64,000 bases of DNA from Janthinobacterium sp. 344 (GTDB lineage: Bacteria; Pseudomonadota; Gammaproteobacteria; Burkholderiales; Burkholderiaceae_D), in the NCBI RefSeq assembly GCF_900112025.1, contig NZ_FOKL01000006.1, positions 231,199-295,198 of the forward strand, in the 5' to 3' direction. The notes below the pieces were generated by a model, which was not told the origin of the DNA, searched no databases, and was given only the letters and a program-made list of their open reading frames with translations. Made by a program: the position numbers and the translations under genes. Of this stretch, positions 30,110-39,050 are shown in pieces. Every line of letters begins with the position of its first letter. The first letter of the stretch is position 1.

Positions 30110-30361
30110 CGCACCAAAAAATGCCGGAGAACAGCCCGGTGCAAGCCCCCTTGCGCGCGTCTGGGGCGGGCCTTTTGGCGCATCGCATCAATCGCGCCAG
30201 CGATACCGTTTTGGATATCGGCAATGCGAAAAAAGTGATTGGTGGGGCCGGTATGGACAAACTAGTATCAGCCGTGGCCCACATGCGGCCATCGGCACGG
30301 AGCGGGCCCACAGAGGCCACGACGCCGGCACATTCACACTCAAAGAAGGTGGAGACCCGAA

Positions 30362-31426
30362 ATGAAAACAACAATGAAAATGCTGGCCGCGAGCCTGGTG
30401 CTGGCGCTGGCAGCTCCCATGGCGAATGCCGCTGACAAGGGCGCCATCGGCATCTCGATGCCGACCAAATCCTCGATGCGCTGGATCGCCGATGGCGACA
30501 ACATGGTCAAGGTATTCAAGGAGCGCGGCTACAAGACGGACCTGCAGTTCGCCGACGACGACATCCCCAACCAGCTGGCGCAGGTGGAAAACATGATCAC
30601 CAAGGGTGCCAAGGTGCTGGTGATCGCCGCCATCGACGGCACCACCCTGTCGGACGTGCTGAAAAAAGCGGCAGACAAGGGCATCAAGGTCATTTCCTAT
30701 GACCGTTTGATCCGCGGCACGAAGAACATCGATTACTACGCCACCTTCGACAACTTCCAGGTCGGCGTGCTGCAGGCGGGCTATATCGAATCGGCGCTGA
30801 AACTCAAGGAAGGCAAGGGCCCGTTCAATATCGAACTGTTTGGCGGCTCGGCCGACGACAACAATGCGCACTTCTTCTACAACGGCGCCTTGTCGGTGCT
30901 GAAACCCTACATCGACAGCGGCAAGCTGGTGGTGCGTTCGAAGCAGATGGGCATGGACAAGGTGGCGACCCTGCGCTGGGACGGCGCCGTGGCGCAGGCG
31001 CGCATGGACAACCTGCTCAGCGCCTACTACGGCAATGCGCGGGTCGATGCCGTACTGTCGCCGTATGATGGCCTGAGCATCGGCATCCTGTCGTCGCTGA
31101 AAGGCGTCGGCTACGGCACGCCGAAGCAGCCCTTCCCCGTCGTCACGGGCCAGGACGCGGAAATCCCGTCCGTCAAATCCATCATCCGCGGCGAGCAATC
31201 GTCCACCGTGTTCAAGGACACGCGCGAACTGGCCAAGGTGACGGCGAACATGGTCGACGCCATGTTGTCGGGCAAGGCGCCCACGGTCAACGATACCAAG
31301 ACCTACAACAACGGCGTCAAGGTCGTGCCGTCCTACCTGCTCAAACCCGTCACCGTCGACAAGGCGAACTGGAAGCAGGTGCTGGTCACGGGCAGCGGCT
31401 ACTACACCGAAGCGCAGCTCAAGTAA
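30362..31426 (+). CDS. chvE: Periplasmic multiple-sugar-binding protein ChvE
   Basis: A 354-residue exported protein (signal [20 protein letters not shown], cleaved near ANA-ADK) of the sugar-binding type I fold. Its sequence is typical of Chv[41 protein letters not shown] and [20 protein letters not shown]. In Agrobacterium ChvE binds galactose, arabinose, glucose and xylose, feeds GguAB and also presents sugar to the VirA kinase. Here only the transport role has support from neighbours. GGTGGAG lies before the ATG, and gguA follows after 14 bases. Confidence 0.92.
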   Translation: MKTTMKMLAASLVLALAAPMANAADKGAIGISMPTKSSMRWIADGDNMVKVFKERGYKTDLQFADDDIPNQLAQVENMITKGAKVLVIAAIDGTTLSDVLKKAADKGIKVISYDRLIRGTKNIDYYATFDNFQVGVLQAGYIESALKLKEGKGPFNIELFGGSADDNNAHFFYNGALSVLKPYIDSGKLVVRSKQMGMDKVATLRWDGAVAQARMDNLLSAYYGNARVDAVLSPYDGLSIGILSSLKGVGYGTPKQPFPVVTGQDAEIPSVKSIIRGEQSSTVFKDTRELAKVTANMVDAMLSGKAPTVNDTKTYNNGVKVVPSYLLKPVTVDKANWKQVLVTGSGYYTEAQLK

Positions 31427-31440
31427 CAGGATCGCTCTCC

Positions 31441-32982
31441 ATGACGGACACCCTGCTGGAAATGCGCGCGATCCGGAAGACCTTTCCCGGCGTCGTCGCG
31501 CTTGACCGGGTCGACCTGCGCGTGCGCAGCGGCGAAATTCACGCCATCGTCGGCGAGAATGGCGCCGGCAAGTCGACCCTGATGAAAGTGCTCAGCGGCG
31601 TGTACGGCGCCGGCTCGTACACGGGCGACATCGCCTGGCAGGGGCAGGTAAGCGAGTTTGCCGGCATCCGCGACAGCGAGGCGCTGGGCATCATCATCAT
31701 CCACCAGGAACTGGCGCTGGTGCCGCTGCTGTCGATCGCCGAGAATATCTTCCTCGGCAACGAGCCGGCGCGGCACGGCGTGATCGACTGGGAAGCGGCG
31801 CAGACGCGCACGCGCGCCCTGCTGAAAAAAGTGGGGCTCGACGAGCAGCCCGACACCCTGGTGACAAACCTGGGCGTGGGCAAGCAGCAGCTGATCGAGA
31901 TCGCCAAGGCGCTGTCGAAGAACGTCAAGCTGCTGATCCTCGACGAACCCACGGCCAGCCTGAACGAAAGCGACAGCGCGGCCCTGCTGGACCTGCTGCT
32001 GGAACTGCAGCGCCAGGGCATCGCCTCGATCCTGATTTCGCACAAGCTCAATGAAATCTCGCGCGTGGCCAATACCATCACCGTGCTGCGCGACGGAAAA
32101 ACGGTGGACAGCATCGACTGCCGCGCGGAGAAAATCAGCGAAGAGCGCATCATCGAAAAGATGGTGGGACGCGAAATGGCCGAACGCTACCCGAGCCGCG
32201 AGCGCCACATCGGCGAGACGATCTTCGAAGTGCGCGACTGGCGCGTGCACCACCCGGATCACGCGGAACGCGCCGTCATCAAGGGCGTCAGCCTGCACGC
32301 CAAAAAGGGCGAGATCATCGGCATCGCCGGCCTGATGGGCTCGGGACGCACGGAACTGGCGATGAGCATTTTCGGGCGCGCCTGGGGCCAGGGCATCAGC
32401 GGCACGGTGCTGAAAAATGGCGTGGCCATCGATGTGTCGAGCATCAGCAAGGCCATCGCGCACGGCATCGCCTACGTGACGGAAGACCGCAAGGCGCTGG
32501 GCCTGATCCTGGAAGAGGACATCACGCTCAATACCAGCCTGGCCAACCTGCCGGCCGTGTCGAAGCGCCTGGTGATCGACAAGCAGCACGAGTTCGCCGT
32601 GGCCGACGGCTACCGCAAGCGCTTGAACATCCGCTGCTACAGCGTGCTGCAAAAAGTCGTGAACCTGTCGGGCGGCAACCAGCAGAAAGTGGTGCTGGCC
32701 AAGTGGCTGTTTTCACGCCCCGACATCCTCATCCTCGATGAACCGAGCCGCGGCATCGACGTGGGCGCCAAGTACGAGATCTACAGCATCATCAACGAGC
32801 TGGCCGCGGAAGGCAAATGCATCATCATGATTTCCTCGGAAATGCCTGAATTGCTGGGCATGTGCGACCGCATCTACGTGATGAATGAAGGACGTTTTTC
32901 CGCCGAATTCACGGCCGCCGAGGCGACGCAGGAAAGCATCATGCGCGCCATCGTCACTCAAGGAGACAAGCATGCACACTGA
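31441..32982 (+). CDS. gguA: Multiple-sugar ABC transporter ATP-binding protein (MmsA/GguA)
   Basis: A 513-residue tandem ATPase of the ribose/xylose class. The first half has GENGAGKST with [14 protein letters not shown]. The second half has the degenerate loop [15 protein letters not shown], the signature [13 protein letters not shown] and [19 protein letters not shown]. It energises uptake of ChvE-bound sugars. It is related to but distinct from XylG at 23428, so the region carries two parallel sugar importers. The gguB start lies inside its 3' end (11-base overlap), which suggests coupled translation. Confidence 0.93.
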   Translation: MTDTLLEMRAIRKTFPGVVALDRVDLRVRSGEIHAIVGENGAGKSTLMKVLSGVYGAGSYTGDIAWQGQVSEFAGIRDSEALGIIIIHQELALVPLLSIAENIFLGNEPARHGVIDWEAAQTRTRALLKKVGLDEQPDTLVTNLGVGKQQLIEIAKALSKNVKLLILDEPTASLNESDSAALLDLLLELQRQGIASILISHKLNEISRVANTITVLRDGKTVDSIDCRAEKISEERIIEKMVGREMAERYPSRERHIGETIFEVRDWRVHHPDHAERAVIKGVSLHAKKGEIIGIAGLMGSGRTELAMSIFGRAWGQGISGTVLKNGVAIDVSSISKAIAHGIAYVTEDRKALGLILEEDITLNTSLANLPAVSKRLVIDKQHEFAVADGYRKRLNIRCYSVLQKVVNLSGGNQQKVVLAKWLFSRPDILILDEPSRGIDVGAKYEIYSIINELAAEGKCIIMISSEMPELLGMCDRIYVMNEGRFSAEFTAAEATQESIMRAIVTQGDKHAH

Positions 32983-34177
32983 CACCGCCGGGACGGCCAC
33001 ACCGGCAGCGGCGCCACCCGCCAAAGCCTATGCCGGCTTCCTGAAAAATAATATGCGCGACTACGGCATGCTGCTCTCGCTGGTCGCCATCATGGGATTT
33101 TTCGAGTACATGACGGACGGCACCCTGCTGCAGCCGCTGAACCTGACCAACCTGGTGCTGCAGAACAGCTATATCGTCATCATGGCGCTGGGCATGCTGA
33201 TGGTGATCGTGGCCGGCCACATCGACCTGTCGGTCGGTTCCGTGGTCGGCTTCGTGGGCGCGCTGGCGGCCGTGCTGATCGTGCGCTACGAGATGAACTT
33301 CATCGCCGCCAGCATCCTGTGCCTGCTGGCCGGCGCCGTCATCGGCGGCGCGCAAGGCTATTTCGTCGCCTTCTTCAAGATCCCCTCGTTCATCGTCACC
33401 CTGGCCGGCATGCTGGTCTTCAAGGGCCTGACCCTGGCCCTGCTGGAAGGCCAGTCCGTCGGCCCCTTTCCGGCCGGCTTCCAGATGCTCAGCTCCGGCT
33501 TCCTGCCCGACCCGTTCAATGGCGACAAGCTGCGCGGCTTTTCGCTGCTGCTGGGCGTGATCGGCGCGGCCGCCCTGCTGTTCGCCTCGCTGCGCGCGCG
33601 CGCCAGGCAGCTACGGCACGGCATGGAGAACGAGCCGCGCGCCTTCTTCCTGCTGAAGAACGCCGTGTTCGCCGCCATCATCGTATACTTCAGCTACCTG
33701 CTGGCTTCCTACAAGGGCTTTCCCAACGTGCTGGCCGTGATGTCGGTGCTGATCATCGCCTACACCTACATCAGCAAGCGCACGGTGCTGGGCCGCCGCG
33801 TGTATGCCGTGGGCGGCAACGAGAAGGCGGCGCGCCTGTCCGGCATCAAGACGGAAAGGGTCAGCTTCTACACCTTCGTCAACATGGGCATGCTGGCCGC
33901 CCTGGCCGGCCTGATCTTCGCGGCGCGCCTGAACACGGCCACGCCCAAGGCGGGCACGGGCTTCGAGCTGGACGTGATCGCCGCCTGCTTCATCGGCGGC
34001 GCTTCCGCCTCGGGCGGCGTGGGCAAGGTGATGGGCGCGGTGATCGGCGCCTTCATCATGGGCGTGATGAACAACGGCATGTCCATCATGGGCATCGGCA
34101 TCGACTACCAGCAGGTGATCAAGGGCCTGGTGCTGCTGGCGGCCGTGTTCCTCGACGTGGTCAACAAGAACAAGTAG
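32972..34177 (+). CDS. gguB: Multiple-sugar ABC transporter permease (MmsB/GguB)
   Basis: A 401-residue inner-membrane permease with about ten hydrophobic segments. Family blocks are [60 protein letters not shown] and [20 protein letters not shown]. It partners GguA and ChvE. The frame is open upstream from 32885, but AAGGAGACAAGC directly precedes the ATG at 32972. A Rho-independent terminator follows 25 bases after the stop, closing the chvE-gguAB operon. Confidence 0.92.
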   Translation: MHTDTAGTATPAAAPPAKAYAGFLKNNMRDYGMLLSLVAIMGFFEYMTDGTLLQPLNLTNLVLQNSYIVIMALGMLMVIVAGHIDLSVGSVVGFVGALAAVLIVRYEMNFIAASILCLLAGAVIGGAQGYFVAFFKIPSFIVTLAGMLVFKGLTLALLEGQSVGPFPAGFQMLSSGFLPDPFNGDKLRGFSLLLGVIGAAALLFASLRARARQLRHGMENEPRAFFLLKNAVFAAIIVYFSYLLASYKGFPNVLAVMSVLIIAYTYISKRTVLGRRVYAVGGNEKAARLSGIKTERVSFYTFVNMGMLAALAGLIFAARLNTATPKAGTGFELDVIAACFIGGASASGGVGKVMGAVIGAFIMGVMNNGMSIMGIGIDYQQVIKGLVLLAAVFLDVVNKNK

Positions 34178-34202
34178 CCCGGTTCGAGCCTTAGGGGGCT
34201 CT

Positions 34203-34228
34203 GGCCGGCGTTCGCGCCGGCCTTTTTT
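34203..34228 (+). terminator. Intrinsic terminator of chvE-gguAB
   Basis: The GC-rich stem GGCCGGCG/CGCCGGCC with a short loop (34203-34222) is followed by six Ts. Confidence 0.88.
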
Positions 34229-34232
34229 ACAT

Positions 34233-34349
34233 ATAACGTCGGACAAAAGCGTAGCGAGCGGCAGCAAGTTGTGGCTGAGAAGCGCAGCTGTGCTTTAGCA
34301 TGGCGCCGCCGAGGCAGTGAGCATCGCAGGCCGCAAATTGCGACGCGCA
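34233..34349 (-). repeat. Dispersed intergenic repeat, copy B
   Basis: This is the inverted partner of 15773-15888; read on the minus strand, the two align over about 115 bases. It fills the space between the gguB terminator and the FAD oxidase stop codon. No coding sign is convincing: the short open frames in the two copies are similar but lack starts with ribosome sites. Confidence 0.75.
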
Positions 34350-34359
34350 GTAGCTTATG

Positions 34360-35994
34360 TCAGACGTTGGCGGCCAGTCGCGCCGCCCTATCCCCCCACC
34401 ACGCCGCCTCCTCGAACACGGAAAAGCCGGACAAATCCGCATGCGCGAACAGGATGGCGCCGTCGTGTTCGCGCAAGGCTTTCAAGCCCGCATTGCTGCG
34501 AAACCCGGGCAGCGGCGCGGCCATGGCGTGGCCGCGCACGGTGATGTCGACGCGCTCGACGCAGCTGGCAAAATCGCGTCCATACGCCGTCTTTAAATCG
34601 ACGCTGGCCAGCGCCAGCAGTTCCTCGGGCGTGGCCACATCTAACCATTTGCGCGCTTGCTGCGGCGTGCGGTCGGACAGGGCCACGTAGGCGCTGAAGA
34701 CGGTTTTCTCGGGCGGGCGCACGCGGATATCCTGGTGCGTGGACACCACATAACCGAGGCCCGGCTCCTGGTACACCACATTGTCCCAGCACAGGGGCGC
34801 ATGCGGCAGTTCGTCGGGAAAGCGTTTGAGTAAAAAATTCGCCACCAGCCACGGCGCATACGCAGGCGTATCGCGTTTCGCGTCGAAGCCATAGCTGGCG
34901 ATGTCGCGCACCACGCGCGCCGCGACATACAACGGCATGGCGCAGATGGCCTTGCGCGCCTTGACCAGGTAGGTGCGCGGCTGGCCATCGACCAGTTCCA
35001 GGCACAGCGCCTCCACGCCCTGCTCTGTGGTGGTCACGGAGACCACCGTGCCCGCGTGGCGCCGGACCTTGGACGCCTGTTCCATGGCCGTGGCCACCGG
35101 CTGCATGCCGCCCGGCCAGGTCAGCCAGGCGCCGTTGCCCGCGTTGGCCGCCTGGCCCCAGCGGCTGCAGTAATAATGCAGGCCGGCCCAGGCCGAGACA
35201 TGGTCGTAGCGCGTGCCGTAATCATCGCGGCAGCAGTAGTTCAGATACCAGTGCAGGGTGGGCGAGGTATAACCTTCGCGTTCCAGCCACTGCTTCAGGG
35301 TGATCTCATCGAGCGCCTGCCAGGCCGGGTCCTGCGAGGACGCCACGGTAGGGAAGACGAAGACGCGCTTGCCATCGTTGCCACGCGCCTGGCGCAGGCG
35401 CCGCACCTCGGCAAAGAAGCGCGCGTGCTGCGCCAGTTCGTCGGCGGAGACGCCTTCGGTGGGAATGAAACCGTCCTGCCACTGGCCGTTGAACAGCAAT
35501 CGCTCTTCCGGCGCGTGCAGGATATAGCGCTCGTCATAATATGGCTTTTCCGCCTGCGGGTCGCGCTGGATAATCCCCAGGTCGAACAGGATCTCGCGCA
35601 CATGGATCGATTCGGGCGAAGGCAGCGGCAGGTAATGGCCACCGGTCGGATAGGCCAGGTCGCCGAAATGCCCGCCGGCCGCATTGCCATACGGCTGCGG
35701 GCCATCGATCATGAGGAAATCCTGGTGCCCCAGCTTGTTCAGGCGCCAGGCGGCCGTCAGGCCCGCGATGCCCGAGCCGAGGATGGCCACGTCGGTGGTG
35801 ATGGTCTCGGACGGCGGCGGCAAGGCCTTGCGCTCGCGCAGCAGCTCACGCAAATAATGCCCCTCGCTGCGGCCCGGATACAGCACTGTCGGCGTGATTT
35901 CCTGCCAGCGCAGATATGCGGCGATGCTGCCGATGCCGGCGGCCGCCGCCGCGGTGCCGCCGGCGGCCCACAGCATGAAGGAACGGCGCCGCAT
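34360..35994 (-). CDS. Tat-exported FAD-dependent amine-oxidase-like protein
   Basis: A 544-residue flavoprotein. The N-terminus MRRRSFMLWAAGGTAAAAAG is a twin-arginine signal, so it is exported folded with FAD. The dinucleotide-binding motif is DVAILGSGIAGLTAAWRL (about 68-85). C-terminal FAHADLSGFSVFEEAAWWGDRAA is the FAD-contact end of the amine oxidase family. The substrate is not known. It overlaps the stop of the spermidine-synthase-like gene by one base (TGATG), so the two are one operon. A polyamine or polyamine-derived substrate is a reasonable guess only. Confidence 0.78.
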   Translation of the reverse strand: MRRRSFMLWAAGGTAAAAAGIGSIAAYLRWQEITPTVLYPGRSEGHYLRELLRERKALPPPSETITTDVAILGSGIAGLTAAWRLNKLGHQDFLMIDGPQPYGNAAGGHFGDLAYPTGGHYLPLPSPESIHVREILFDLGIIQRDPQAEKPYYDERYILHAPEERLLFNGQWQDGFIPTEGVSADELAQHARFFAEVRRLRQARGNDGKRVFVFPTVASSQDPAWQALDEITLKQWLEREGYTSPTLHWYLNYCCRDDYGTRYDHVSAWAGLHYYCSRWGQAANAGNGAWLTWPGGMQPVATAMEQASKVRRHAGTVVSVTTTEQGVEALCLELVDGQPRTYLVKARKAICAMPLYVAARVVRDIASYGFDAKRDTPAYAPWLVANFLLKRFPDELPHAPLCWDNVVYQEPGLGYVVSTHQDIRVRPPEKTVFSAYVALSDRTPQQARKWLDVATPEELLALASVDLKTAYGRDFASCVERVDITVRGHAMAAPLPGFRSNAGLKALREHDGAILFAHADLSGFSVFEEAAWWGDRAARLAANV

Positions 35995-37505
35995 CAGCGG
36001 ATCACCCGGTTCCAGTCCTGCTCGAATTCATGCACGAGCGACTGGGTATTCAGGCGGTTCGGCGCCATGGGCAGCGGCTGCATGTCGGGCGGGAAGATGA
36101 ACATCTCGCGCGTGGTGTCCGCATTCAGGTAGCGCATGGGCAGGCGGTAGCTGGTGGGCGGTGCGTAGTCGAGCTGGGGCGAGGCGAGGATAAAACCCCA
36201 TTCGCCGAACGAGGGCACGTAGGCGTGGTAGGGCCAGGTGCGCATGCCCACTTCGCGCAGGGTCGAATTGATGGTCCAGTAGGCGTGCGGCGCGAAGAAC
36301 GGCGACGTCGACTGCACCACCATCAGGCCCTTGGCCGCCAGGTGCTTTTTCACCAGGTCGTAGAACGGCACCGAGTACAGTTTGCCAAGCGCGAAGCTGG
36401 ACGGATCGGGGAAGTCGACGATGGCCGCGTCGAACATGTCGGCATTGTTGCGCAGCCAGACGGCGGCATCGGCATTGACGACGGTGACGCGCTTATCCGA
36501 GAACGAGCCGTTATTCAACTTCGCCAGTTCCGGGCGCGTGGTGAATGCGGCCGTCATGGCCGGATCGAGGTCGACCACGGTGACGTGTTCGATGTGCGGG
36601 TAGCGCAGGATCTCGCGCAGCGCCAGACCGTCGCCGCCGCCCAGCACCAGCACGCGGCGCGCCCACGGCAGCGCTTCCAGCACGGGATGCACGAGCGCCT
36701 CGTGGTAGCGGTATTCGTCGCGCGAGGAAAACTGCAGGTTGCCATTGATGTACAGGCGCGTATCGTCCTTCCAGCGCGTGATCACCAGGCGCTGGTAGGG
36801 CGTGGTGGTGGAATACACGATCTGGTCGCCGAACAGGCCGTGCTCGCCCCAGGCCACCATGCGGTCCGACATGGCAAAGCCCACCAGCAGCAGCAGCATC
36901 ACGGCGCAGGCGCGCAGGAAGCGCCCCGTGAGGTTCTTCAGCTCCGCGCGGAACACGTAAATGGTCCACAGGCCCACGCCCACGTTGAGCATGCCGAACA
37001 AAAAGCCCGTGCGCACCAGGCCCAGGTACGGCGACAGCACCAGCGGGAACAGCAGGGAGACGGCCAGCGCGCCCAGGTAGTCGAAGGTCAGCACGCGGCT
37101 GACCAGCTCGGAAAACTCCGTCTGGCGCGAATTCAGGGCGCGCATCACCAGCGGCACTTCCATGCCGACCAGTGCGCCGATCAGGAAGACCATCACATAC
37201 AATAAGGTGCGAAACGGCGCCGCCATCCATGAAAACGTCATGAACAGGATGGCGGCCGACAGACCGCCGATCAGGCCCACGGCCAGCTCGATGTCGACGA
37301 AGCGCGAGAGCACGTCGTCGTCCCGCACATACTTGGAAAAGTGAGCGCCCACCCCCATGGCAAACAGGTAACAGCCGATGATGGTGGAAAACTGCAGGAT
37401 GGAATCGCCGAGCAGGTAGCTGGACATGGCGCCGGCGATCAGTTCGTACGCAAGGCCGCAGGAGGCGACGACGAAGACGGACAGAATCAGAATCTTTTTG
37501 TTCAT
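35994..37505 (-). CDS. Membrane-embedded spermidine synthase-like protein
   Basis: A 503-residue protein. Residues 1 to about 215 hold seven or so membrane segments. Residues about 225-480 are a spermidine-synthase domain with RLVITRWKDDTRLYINGNLQFSS-like opening, the SAM-type loop VLVLGGGDGLALREI, the acidic VVDLDP and the catalytic-site equivalent DAAIVDFPDPSS. It may transfer an aminopropyl group at the membrane, or have another role, as many such fusions are uncharacterised. The start is ATG 37505. It diverges from the DUF350 operon by only 60 bases. Confidence 0.8.
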   Translation of the reverse strand: MNKKILILSVFVVASCGLAYELIAGAMSSYLLGDSILQFSTIIGCYLFAMGVGAHFSKYVRDDDVLSRFVDIELAVGLIGGLSAAILFMTFSWMAAPFRTLLYVMVFLIGALVGMEVPLVMRALNSRQTEFSELVSRVLTFDYLGALAVSLLFPLVLSPYLGLVRTGFLFGMLNVGVGLWTIYVFRAELKNLTGRFLRACAVMLLLLVGFAMSDRMVAWGEHGLFGDQIVYSTTTPYQRLVITRWKDDTRLYINGNLQFSSRDEYRYHEALVHPVLEALPWARRVLVLGGGDGLALREILRYPHIEHVTVVDLDPAMTAAFTTRPELAKLNNGSFSDKRVTVVNADAAVWLRNNADMFDAAIVDFPDPSSFALGKLYSVPFYDLVKKHLAAKGLMVVQSTSPFFAPHAYWTINSTLREVGMRTWPYHAYVPSFGEWGFILASPQLDYAPPTSYRLPMRYLNADTTREMFIFPPDMQPLPMAPNRLNTQSLVHEFEQDWNRVIR

Positions 37506-37565
37506 GGGACTTTTTTTTGTTCTAATATGCGTTGACGTTATCAAATGCTCATTGCGAGGAAAGCC

Positions 37566-37952
37566 GTGCCCGCCATCCTAAACTATCTGATCCATCTTAT
37601 ACTGGCCGCCGCGCTGCTGATTGCCTTTTTTATCATCTATACGCGCGTCACGCCGTATAACGAGGTGCTGCTGATCCGCCAGGGCAACCATGCGGCGGCG
37701 CTGTCGCTGGGCGGCGCGCTGCTGGGCTTTTCCGCCACCATCGCCTCGTCGCTGATGCACACGGCCGACTACCAGCAATTCTTCGCCTGGGCCTTTGGCG
37801 CCATGGTGGTGCAACTGCTCGTCTACCTGGTGACGACGCGGTTGCTGCGCATGTCGAAGGACCAGATCGAATCGAACAACAGCGCCTTTGGCGGCCTGCT
37901 GGGCGCCATCTCGCTGTCGATCGGCGCCATCAACGCCGCCTGCATTTCCTGA
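37566..37952 (+). CDS. DUF350 membrane protein (YjfL-like)
   Basis: A protein of about 128 residues with four predicted membrane helices: ILNYLIHLILAAALLIAFFI, AAALSLGGALLGFSATIASS, FFAWAFGAMVVQLLVYLVTT and FGGLLGAISLSIGAINAACI. This is the layout of the DUF350/YjfL family. I start at GTG 37566, which has GAGGAAA upstream; an ATG at 37545 is in frame but without a ribosome site. DUF350 genes are repeatedly found beside polyamine-enzyme homologues, for example E. coli yjfL near yjfC. It leads the five- or six-gene plus-strand operon. Confidence 0.8.
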   Translation: MPAILNYLIHLILAAALLIAFFIIYTRVTPYNEVLLIRQGNHAAALSLGGALLGFSATIASSLMHTADYQQFFAWAFGAMVVQLLVYLVTTRLLRMSKDQIESNNSAFGGLLGAISLSIGAINAACIS

Positions 37953-37983
37953 CACCGCCCCATCTTATTCAAGGACATCCATC

Positions 37984-39030
37984 ATGAGCCTCGGCAGCTT
38001 TATCAAGAAGCAGTTTATCGACGTACTGCAGTGGAACGAAGAGACGGAAGGCGTGCTGGCCTGGCGCTTCCCCATGCAGGATTTCGAGATCCAGAACGGC
38101 GCCATCCTGAATGTGCGCGAATCGCAGGTCGCCGTCTTCGTCAATGAAGGCAAGATCGCCGACGTCTTCGGTCCCGGCACGCACAAGCTGACGACGCAAA
38201 CGTTACCGCTGCTGACCAACCTGAAAAACTGGGACAAGCTGTTCGATTCGCCCTTCAAGTCGGACGTGTATTATTTCAGCACCCGCGTGCAGACGGGCCG
38301 CAAGTGGGGCACGCCGCAGCCGATCACCATCCGCGACAAGGATTTCGACATGATCCGCGTGCGCGCCTTCGGCATGTACTCGTACCGCATCGCCGACGCC
38401 CGCACCTTCTTCACCGAGATCAGCGGCACGCGCGAGGTGTACACGCGCGACGAGGTGGAAGATCAGCTGCGCGGCATTTTGATGTCGAGCATGGCCAGCT
38501 CGCTGGGCGGCGCGAATGTCCCCTTCCTCGACATGGCGGCCAACCAGGCGCTGATGGCGCAGGAAGTCAAGGATGGCCTGGCGCAGGCGTTCGCCCGCTA
38601 TGGCGTGGGCCTCGATGAATTCAACGTGGCCAGCATCAGCCTGCCCGAGGAATTGCAGGCGGCGCTCGACGAGCGCATCTCAGCCGGCATGAAGGGCGGC
38701 CTGGGCGCCGACAAGATGAGCGGTTTTACGAAATTCCAGGTGGCCAACGCGATCCCGCTGGCGGCGCAGAACGAAGGCGGCATGGCCGGCATCGGCGCCG
38801 GTCTCGGCGCCGGGCTGTCGATCGGCCAGGTGATGGCGCAAAGCATGGGCGGTGCGCTGCAGCAGCCCGCCCCGGCACCTGCCGCACCGCCTGCGGCGCC
38901 ACCGGCCCCCATGGAAGAACCGATCGAGGCGCGCCTGGAAAAACTCAAGGGTTTATTGGACAAGGGGCTCATTTCGCCGGCCGACTACGACGGCGCCAAG
39001 GCTGAACTGCTGAAAAAACTGATCGGCTGA
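37984..39030 (+). CDS. SPFH-domain (stomatin/prohibitin-like) protein with C-terminal short helical domain
   Basis: A 348-residue protein. Residues about 20-260 are an SPFH/band-7-like domain of the virion-core-protein (YdjI-like) subgroup: LAWRFPMQDFEIQNGAILNV, ESQVAVFVNEGKIADVFGPG and RAFGMYSYRIADARTFFTEI. A Gly-rich stretch and a Pro/Ala-rich linker (about 270-318) follow. The end, LEKLKGLLDKGLISPADYDG, looks like an SHOCT-type domain. Such proteins scaffold membrane microdomains. It lies 31 bases after DUF350 and 20 bases before the DUF4178 gene, in one operon. Confidence 0.85.
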   Translation: MSLGSFIKKQFIDVLQWNEETEGVLAWRFPMQDFEIQNGAILNVRESQVAVFVNEGKIADVFGPGTHKLTTQTLPLLTNLKNWDKLFDSPFKSDVYYFSTRVQTGRKWGTPQPITIRDKDFDMIRVRAFGMYSYRIADARTFFTEISGTREVYTRDEVEDQLRGILMSSMASSLGGANVPFLDMAANQALMAQEVKDGLAQAFARYGVGLDEFNVASISLPEELQAALDERISAGMKGGLGADKMSGFTKFQVANAIPLAAQNEGGMAGIGAGLGAGLSIGQVMAQSMGGALQQPAPAPAAPPAAPPAPMEEPIEARLEKLKGLLDKGLISPADYDGAKAELLKKLIG

Positions 39031-39050
39031 TTAGAGCGACATACGACTGC

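Noticed and set aside
15886..34349. The sugar-acid region as a mobile genomic island
   Set aside because: There is no integrase, transposase or tRNA attachment site, and codon use looks like that of the neighbours; only the inverted repeats at its ends hint at rearrangement, so no mobile element is called.
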